64,000 nucleotides of DNA from Candidatus Limimorpha caballi. Lineage in GTDB: Bacteria > Bacteroidota > Bacteroidia > Bacteroidales > F082. The stretch covers positions 1-64,000 of the forward strand of contig JAGHUX010000016.1 of the NCBI GenBank assembly GCA_018064605.1, read 5' to 3'. This document shows positions 58,657-64,000 of this stretch, in pieces. A program made the translations under genes and the position numbers. Each line of letters begins with the position of its first letter. Position 1 is the first letter of the stretch. The notes beneath the pieces are model-generated. The model saw only the letters and a list, made by a program, of their open reading frames with translations. It was not told the origin of the DNA and did no database searches.

Positions 58657-59478
58657 ATGACACAAGCAACATTCGAAGAATTATTAGATGCTGGTTGCCA
58701 CTTCGGTCACCTCAGAAGGAAATGGAATCCGAACATGGCGCCGTACATCTTCATGGAACGTAACGGTATCCATATCATAGACCTGTACAAGACCCAGGCC
58801 AAGATTGACGAGGCGGCACAGGCACTTCAGCAGATGGCAAGAGCAGGGAAGAAAGTCCTTTTCGTGGCTACAAAGAAACAGGCCAAAGACATCGTCGCCG
58901 AACTCGTGTCGAGAGTCAACATGCCATTCGTGACAGAACGCTGGCCGGGCGGCATGCTCACCAACTTCACCACTATCCGCAAGGCGGTGCGTAAGATGAC
59001 GAGTTTCCAGAAGCTCATGGCGAGCCCGCAGTACAACAACCTGTCGAAACGCGAGCGTCTCCTGATAGAGCGCGAACTCGAGAAGCTCCAGAAGAACCTC
59101 GGCTCAATCGCCGACCTCAACCGCCTCCCGAGCGCGGTGTTCGTCGTCGATGTCATCAAGGAGCACATCGCAGTGGCAGAAGCCCGCAAGCTCAACATCC
59201 CGACTTTCGCCATCGTTGACACCAACTCGAACCCGAACCTCATCGACCACCCGATCCCGGCAAACGACGACGCCTCGAAGTCAATCGCCCTCATCATCAG
59301 CAAGATGGTTGAAGCCATCGAAGAAGGCATGAACGAGCGCAAGAACAACATGAAGGACGCCGACATCGCCGAAGAAGATGCCGACGACGAGATGCAGAAG
59401 GACATGGCCGAAGATGAAGAGAAGGAAGAGGAGAAACGTCCACGCCGCCCACGCAAGGCAGTCAACAAGAAGAACTAA
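58657..59478 (+). CDS. rpsB: 30S ribosomal protein S2
   Basis: 273 residues from the ATG at 58657 (MTQATFEELLDAGCHFGHLRR); the track start lies upstream in rpsI. Diagnostic S2 parts are FGHLRRKWNPNMAPYIF, VTERWPGGMLTNF and IVDTNSNPNLIDHPIPANDDA. A highly charged tail rich in Asp/Glu, ending RPRRPRKAVNKKN, is usual in this phylum. S2 helps S1 recruit mRNA. Confidence 0.97.
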   Translation: MTQATFEELLDAGCHFGHLRRKWNPNMAPYIFMERNGIHIIDLYKTQAKIDEAAQALQQMARAGKKVLFVATKKQAKDIVAELVSRVNMPFVTERWPGGMLTNFTTIRKAVRKMTSFQKLMASPQYNNLSKRERLLIERELEKLQKNLGSIADLNRLPSAVFVVDVIKEHIAVAEARKLNIPTFAIVDTNSNPNLIDHPIPANDDASKSIALIISKMVEAIEEGMNERKNNMKDADIAEEDADDEMQKDMAEDEEKEEEKRPRRPRKAVNKKN

Positions 59479-59505
59479 TTATTAACAAAGAAAAAAAACC
59501 AAACC

Positions 59506-60501
59506 ATGAATATTACTGCAGCTCAAGTTAATGAACTCAGACAGATGACAGGCGCAGGGATGATGGACTGCAAGAAGGCCCTCGTTGAATGCAACGGCGA
59601 CAAAGAGGCAGCCATCGACTTCCTCCGCAAGAAAGGCCAGAAGATCGCCGAGAAACGCGCCGACCGCGAAGCAGCCGAAGGTGTCGTCATCTCAGCCACA
59701 ACAGCCGACCATACATACGGTGCTGTCATCATGCTCAACTGCGAGACGGACTTCGTGGGTTCCAACGCTGACTTCGTCGGCGCGGCAAAGAGCTTCCTCA
59801 ATGCAGCCGTCGAAAACAAGATCAAGAACCTCGACGAACTCAAGGCTTTCACCATGGACGGCCGCACGGTCAACGACCTCGTCACCGACCTCACAGCCAA
59901 GACAGGTGAGAAGACCGAGCTCAAGCACCTCGAAGTCATCGAAGCGCCTTACGTGGCGAACTACAACCACCAGGGCAACCGCCTCGCCACCGTCGTCGGC
60001 TTCAACAAAGCCTTCGAAGGCATCGACGAGACAGCTCACGAGGTCGCAATGCACACAGCAGCCATGTCGCCGATCGCCGTTGACGAGAACGACGTCCCGG
60101 CAGAGACAAAGGCACGCGAATACGAAGTGGCTGTCGAGAAGACAAAACAGGAACAGGCCGCCAAGGCTGTTGACGTCGCGCTGAAGAAAGCCGGCATCAA
60201 CCCCGCACACGTCGATTCAGACGCCCACATCGACTCAAACATGGCAAAAGGCTGGATCACAGAGGAACAGGCGAAACAGGCACGCGAAATCAGGACAAGA
60301 GTCACTGAGGAAGCTCTCGCCAACGTCAAACCTGCAATGATCGAGAACATCGCCAAAGGCCGCGTGGCAAAGTTCTTCAAGGAGAACTGCCTCCTCGACC
60401 AGGCTTCACTGCTCGACGGCAGCATGACAGTGCGCCAGTTCATCCAGAAGGCCGACAAGGAAGCCACAGTCACGGCTTTCAAGCGCGTCCAACTCGGATA
60501 A
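59506..60501 (+). CDS. tsf: Elongation factor Ts
   Basis: 331 residues. EF-Ts recycles EF-Tu from GDP to GTP. It begins with the EF-Tu-contacting sequence QVNELRQMTGAGMMDCKKAL, followed by CETDFVG, HTAAMSP and the dimerisation region. The extra length compared with E. coli (283) is normal for Bacteroidota. It lies 27 bases after rpsB and is followed by a terminator. Confidence 0.97.
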   Translation: MNITAAQVNELRQMTGAGMMDCKKALVECNGDKEAAIDFLRKKGQKIAEKRADREAAEGVVISATTADHTYGAVIMLNCETDFVGSNADFVGAAKSFLNAAVENKIKNLDELKAFTMDGRTVNDLVTDLTAKTGEKTELKHLEVIEAPYVANYNHQGNRLATVVGFNKAFEGIDETAHEVAMHTAAMSPIAVDENDVPAETKAREYEVAVEKTKQEQAAKAVDVALKKAGINPAHVDSDAHIDSNMAKGWITEEQAKQAREIRTRVTEEALANVKPAMIENIAKGRVAKFFKENCLLDQASLLDGSMTVRQFIQKADKEATVTAFKRVQLG

Positions 60502-60521
60502 TCGATTCTAACGACAATATT

Positions 60522-60552
60522 AAAAGCCGGCTCTTCCGAGTCGGCTTTTTTA
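60522..60552. terminator. Bidirectional terminator between tsf and the HNH protein
   Basis: AAAAGCCGGCTC and GAGTCGGCTTTT form a stem (one internal G-T or unpaired step) with T-runs on either side, between the tsf stop and the end of the convergent gene. Confidence 0.88.
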
Positions 60553-62274
60553 TTCGTATTTCAACACTTCGACATTCCCGCATTCATCAGTCACTTCTAT
60601 CTCCTTATCATTCAATATGTTGACTTTGACATAAACTGCTTCGGTATATTTTTCCCCGAATTGTCTGGCGACACCGTAAAGACCGCCATGTTCATAAATA
60701 TGGAAACGTTTCTCACATAAGTCATCAGCAAGGAATGTACCGACAATCTCATTTTTCCTATTCAGATAACAGCAAGTTCTTTTCTTCGTATTCAAAACCA
60801 CAATTGCGGTACTATCTATGCTACCAGAACCAAAATAACGATAGAAAGACAGATACTCAAATGGTATTATGATGTTATTATTCAAATCTATACAGCCATA
60901 CTTATTGCCTTTTGCCGCCAAGACAAACCCTTTCTCATCTACAACAGAAATGCTATGATATTCGAAAGGAATTATTGTCACTCTGTCAATTGTCTCGCAA
61001 CCATATCGGGTTGTATATCTTGACAGAAGACAATCATTTTCGTGACCAGGTCTGACTACTGTTTTCCCGTAATACAGTCTTCCATCATCGTCACATCTCA
61101 AATCATAAAAGTCTTCATTCTCGCCAACACGAATTATGGTTGTACAATCTGGCTTGTAAATAATATATTTTGGGTTGACATTACTTCTGACAATTACAAA
61201 TTTGTCTTTGCACACAGCCACCTCATTGAGCGGTCCCATGACACTATTCAAGTGTCTGTCGATAATATGATAAAACCCATCGCCTTCATCGATATTTCTG
61301 ACGTGTGTTCTTTTCGCGTCCCACACGGCGAAGTATCTTTCATCCGAACTCAACGGATAACACTTGTCGGAGAGATTTGAAAACATCGAATAGATTTCTG
61401 TCGGGGTAAATTCCGGACCAGGGTCTTCCTCTTTTTTCTTCCCGAAACGATCTTGAAACTCTTCAACAAGATACTTTGTCCACTCCGAACAACCTCCATA
61501 CAAAATATCCATTCCATGCATCCATTTTTTGCTGTCGGTCACATCAGCCGGTATCATTTCATTATGAGCCAAGGCGTGGCAACTCGGGCACAGAACCTGC
61601 AACTTGCTGTAATCCAATCTTCTGAATGGTTTCATGATATCAGTTTCAGAATCATGGATTTCAAAAAAACGATTCGTCCCGAGGGTCTGCTGCTTCAATT
61701 CAAAGCCGCACTTCTCACATTTCAACGGTTTGTTTCGCATGAAACGCTTATAATCGCGATAATACGAAACCATGTCGTCCCTGTAAAGATGAACGACCAG
61801 GCGTCTGTATTGATTTCTGACATTTTCATCATAACAGAATTTCCATATATACCAGTAGCGCCGATAAATCTCTTCGTTGCTGAAAAAATTATCAAACCAA
61901 TAGAAACGGCTTATTTTCCTTGGTTTAAAAGGGATGTCGTCCATCCGGAAACCAGAATATTGCATCAATTTACAATCAAATCCGCAGCCAACGCCTTCCA
62001 CAATTTTCACAGGAATCTGCCAGCAATACGTGTCGGTGCAATACTTTTTCTCGTTTTTCGGGACATCACTGTACTTTGTTATTGGTGAACGGGCCACGCA
62101 TTTCCCTATACGGCTTATTTTACCTTGGATGTCGTGTCCGTAAAGAAAGATGACGTCACCTTGTTTCAATTGCCTGCACGCCAGATGATTTGTCACAGGC
62201 AGATACCTGATTTCTGACGACACGCGGCTGAACGGGTGATACGGAATGAAATAATTGTAATAGATTTGGGCCAT
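60550..62274 (-). CDS. HNH endonuclease-like protein with PUA/EVE-like N-terminus and WG repeats
   Basis: 574 residues. Residues 1-95 (YNYFIPYHPFSRVSSEIRYL, LKQGDVIFLYGHDIQGKISRIGKCVA) look like a PUA/EVE-type fold, the class that reads modified bases. The centre has an HNH motif: C186 and C189 in KCEKCGF, H207 in FFEIHD, C229, C232, H233 and H237 in VLCPSCHALAH. The C-terminal 200 residues have WG-type repeats (NKYGCIDLNNNIIIPFEYLSF and similar) that form propeller-like binding modules. By analogy with EVE-HNH restriction enzymes it may cleave foreign modified DNA; the WG part is unusual. It is AT-rich beside tsf and rny, suggesting transfer. Confidence 0.72.
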   Translation of the reverse strand: MAQIYYNYFIPYHPFSRVSSEIRYLPVTNHLACRQLKQGDVIFLYGHDIQGKISRIGKCVARSPITKYSDVPKNEKKYCTDTYCWQIPVKIVEGVGCGFDCKLMQYSGFRMDDIPFKPRKISRFYWFDNFFSNEEIYRRYWYIWKFCYDENVRNQYRRLVVHLYRDDMVSYYRDYKRFMRNKPLKCEKCGFELKQQTLGTNRFFEIHDSETDIMKPFRRLDYSKLQVLCPSCHALAHNEMIPADVTDSKKWMHGMDILYGGCSEWTKYLVEEFQDRFGKKKEEDPGPEFTPTEIYSMFSNLSDKCYPLSSDERYFAVWDAKRTHVRNIDEGDGFYHIIDRHLNSVMGPLNEVAVCKDKFVIVRSNVNPKYIIYKPDCTTIIRVGENEDFYDLRCDDDGRLYYGKTVVRPGHENDCLLSRYTTRYGCETIDRVTIIPFEYHSISVVDEKGFVLAAKGNKYGCIDLNNNIIIPFEYLSFYRYFGSGSIDSTAIVVLNTKKRTCCYLNRKNEIVGTFLADDLCEKRFHIYEHGGLYGVARQFGEKYTEAVYVKVNILNDKEIEVTDECGNVEVLKYE

Positions 62275-62349
62275 GCTGAAAACAAATTTCGTGTCAGGGT
62301 TTCTTCGCTGAAGCGGGCGACGATTCTCATCTGGCTGATGTATTACCAG

Positions 62350-62377
62350 ATGAAGACGGAGTCGCCCCCGTCTTCAT
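62350..62377. terminator. Hairpin in the region between the HNH gene and rny
   Basis: ATGAAGACGG pairs with CCGTCTTCAT over an eight-base loop. It lies downstream of rny and upstream of the HNH gene on the minus strand and could act as a terminator for rny, though there is no strong T-run. Nothing else was seen in the 163-base gap. Confidence 0.5.
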
Positions 62378-62437
62378 TTCGTGTATTATGGTCATCAAAC
62401 CATTTATTATGTCGTCATCATCTGCGCGGGCTGCGGC

Positions 62438-63997
62438 TCACTTCGCGAACTGCACCGCCCTTGTCTCACGGATGATTGTGATCTTGATCTGTCCGGGATA
62501 CGTCATCTCGGTCTGGATCTGCCTGGAGAGTTCGTATGCGATGTTTGCGGCTTCCTGGTCGCTGACCTTGTCGGCTCCGACGATGACGCGGAGTTCGCGT
62601 CCGGCCTGGATGGCGTAGGTCTTGACGACGCCCGTGTACGACATTGCCATCTCTTCGAGTTTCTTCAATCGTTGGATGTAAGCCTCGACGACTTCGCGTC
62701 GTGCGCCGGGGCGTGCGCCGGAAATGGCGTCGCAGACCTGGACTATCGGGGCGATGAGCGACTCCATCTCGATTTCGTCGTGGTGGGCGCCGATGGCGTT
62801 GCAGATGTCGGGTTTCTCCTTGTATTTCTCAGCGGTCTTCATGCCGAGTATTGCGTGCGGCAGTTCCTCCTCGTTTTCAGCGACCTTGCCGATGTCGTGG
62901 AGCAGGCCGGCGCGTTTTGCCGCCTTCGGGTTGAGGCCGAGCTCGGCAGCCATCGTGGAGCTGAGTTTGGCGACCTCAATGGAGTGCTGGAGCAGGTTCT
63001 GCCCGTATGACGAACGGTATTTCATCCTGCCTATCATCCTGATGAGTTCAGGTGCGAGGTTGTGGATGCCGAGGTCGATGACGATGCGTTTGCCGGTCTC
63101 GATGATTTCCTGTTCGACCTGTTTCTCGACTTTCTTGACCACCTCTTCGATGCGTGCCGGATGGATACGTCCGTCCGTGACGAGTTTCTGGAGTGACAGG
63201 CGGGCTATCTCACGGCGGATCGGGTCGAAACCTGAGAGGAGGATAGCGTCGGGGCTGTCGTCGATGATGATCTCGACGCCGGTGAGTGACTCAAGGGCGC
63301 GGATGTTGCGGCCCTCACGTCCGATGATACGACCCTTGATCTCGTCGTTCTCGATGTTGAACACCGACACTGTGTTCTCGATGGCGTGTTCGGCGGCTGT
63401 TCTCTGGATTGTCTCGAGGACGACTTTCTTTGCGTCCTGGTTGGCCGACATCTTGGCTTCTTCGATGATCTCCTTTGCGAGCACCATCGCCTCGGCCTTA
63501 GCCTCATCTTTCACTGCTTCCTTGAGCTGTTCCTTGGCCTCACTGACCGACATGCCGGATATTGTCTCGAGTATCTTCCTCTGCTCCTCCTGCATCTTGT
63601 CGAGTTCGGCCTGGCGTTTCACGATGCCTTCCTGCTGGGCCGCGAGCTTGTCCTGCTGGGCCTTGAGGTCGCTGGCCTTGTGCTGAAGCTCGTTGTCACG
63701 CTGATTAGCCTGCTGTTGCTGTTGCTGGATCTTCGACTCAGCCTTCTGCATCTCGCGTTTCTTCTCGTTCACCTCCTTGTCGTAATCCTGTTTCATCTGG
63801 AGGAACTTCTCCTTTGCCTGCAGAATCTTGTCTTTCTTGATTACTTCTCCTTTTTCCTTTGCTTCTTCAAGAAGCTGTGCGCTCTTCTTTGTCAAGGCGT
63901 TGCGCATGACCGTTGTCGCCAAGAGCACGCCGACACCGCCGCCGACTGCGACTGCCACCACGGCGATAAGAACATTTGTTGCTGATAGTAAAATCAT
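62438..63997 (-). CDS. rny: Ribonuclease Y
   Basis: 519 residues, starting close to the end of the window. It is a membrane-anchored endoribonuclease that starts mRNA decay. An N-terminal transmembrane segment ([22 protein letters not shown]) is followed by a long coiled coil rich in Gln and Lys (residues 35-200), a KH domain with [20 protein letters not shown], and an HD domain with [14 protein letters not shown] and HHDEIE. The start ATG at 63997 is plausible; the upstream region is outside the window. Confidence 0.96.
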   Translation of the reverse strand: MILLSATNVLIAVVAVAVGGGVGVLLATTVMRNALTKKSAQLLEEAKEKGEVIKKDKILQAKEKFLQMKQDYDKEVNEKKREMQKAESKIQQQQQQANQRDNELQHKASDLKAQQDKLAAQQEGIVKRQAELDKMQEEQRKILETISGMSVSEAKEQLKEAVKDEAKAEAMVLAKEIIEEAKMSANQDAKKVVLETIQRTAAEHAIENTVSVFNIENDEIKGRIIGREGRNIRALESLTGVEIIIDDSPDAILLSGFDPIRREIARLSLQKLVTDGRIHPARIEEVVKKVEKQVEQEIIETGKRIVIDLGIHNLAPELIRMIGRMKYRSSYGQNLLQHSIEVAKLSSTMAAELGLNPKAAKRAGLLHDIGKVAENEEELPHAILGMKTAEKYKEKPDICNAIGAHHDEIEMESLIAPIVQVCDAISGARPGARREVVEAYIQRLKKLEEMAMSYTGVVKTYAIQAGRELRVIVGADKVSDQEAANIAYELSRQIQTEMTYPGQIKITIIRETRAVQFAK

Positions 63998-64000
63998 CTT

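Overview
The window is a stretch of Bacteroidota chromosome, most likely an uncultured or gut/rumen-type Bacteroidales. The signs are the TAnnTTTG promoter elements (TATCTTTG, TATTTTTG, TAATTTTG) upstream of many genes, the general lack of strong Shine-Dalgarno sequences, lipoproteins with SC/CK lipoboxes, several proteins with type IX secretion (T9SS) C-terminal sorting domains, a GldA-like ABC ATPase, and the typical rpsF-rpsR-rplI and rplM-rpsI-rpsB-tsf operons. No tRNA, rRNA or CRISPR array was seen. Function calls come from reading the sequence and recalling protein families; no database search was run.

Layout. 1-4.6 kb is a decayed accessory island: an IS3-family remnant, a large single-chain restriction-modification enzyme, and a broken AlbA/HATPase-type gene. 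4.7-8.5 kb holds a Big_2-repeat lipoprotein, a secreted SGNH hydrolase and thiL. 8.5-14.8 kb has a four-helix-bundle (IVP-type) ORF set between purine and pyrimidine tracts, uvrC, two adjacent radical-SAM methylthiotransferases (miaB-like and mtaB), an MNT-HEPN toxin-antitoxin module flanked by two copies of the mtaB 3' end, and rpsT. 14.9-24.6 kb contains three paralogous, cysteine-containing 55-residue-repeat proteins with T9SS tails, then a lipoprotein, an outer-membrane barrel protein and radC. 24.7-26.8 kb has rpsF-rpsR-rplI and an rRNA methyltransferase. 26.8-36.9 kb is mostly cell-envelope or accessory: a secreted protein of unknown function, an Rpn/PD-(D/E)XK nuclease with a 21-bp repeat array, a RelBE-like pair, a FISUMP-type lipoprotein, a PEGA-repeat protein and a transglutaminase-like lipoprotein. 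37-42.2 kb holds purA, fur, an RSH (p)ppGpp enzyme and gap. 42.5-51.8 kb has lepA, a DUF4143-type ATPase, a truncated second RelBE pair, cutC with a GH2 beta-mannosidase, an ECF sigma operon and nadE. 51.9-57.5 kb has mutS2, metK, an unrecognised 134-residue ORF between 52-bp direct repeats, and gldA. 57.8-64 kb has rplM-rpsI-rpsB-tsf, an HNH protein with a PUA/EVE-like N-terminus and WG repeats, and rny.

How the genes relate. Most of the window is housekeeping (translation, tRNA modification, repair, NAD, SAM and purine synthesis, stringent response), with small accessory modules placed at gene ends. Two of these modules (MNT-HEPN and the 134-residue ORF) lie between near-identical copies of host sequence, as if each arrived together with a duplicate of the junction. 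The most interesting candidates are these two insertions, the PUA/EVE-like-HNH-WG protein as a possible uncharacterised nucleic-acid defence enzyme, and the three-gene family of 55-residue-repeat T9SS proteins, which ends in a putative operon with a lipoprotein and a beta-barrel protein.
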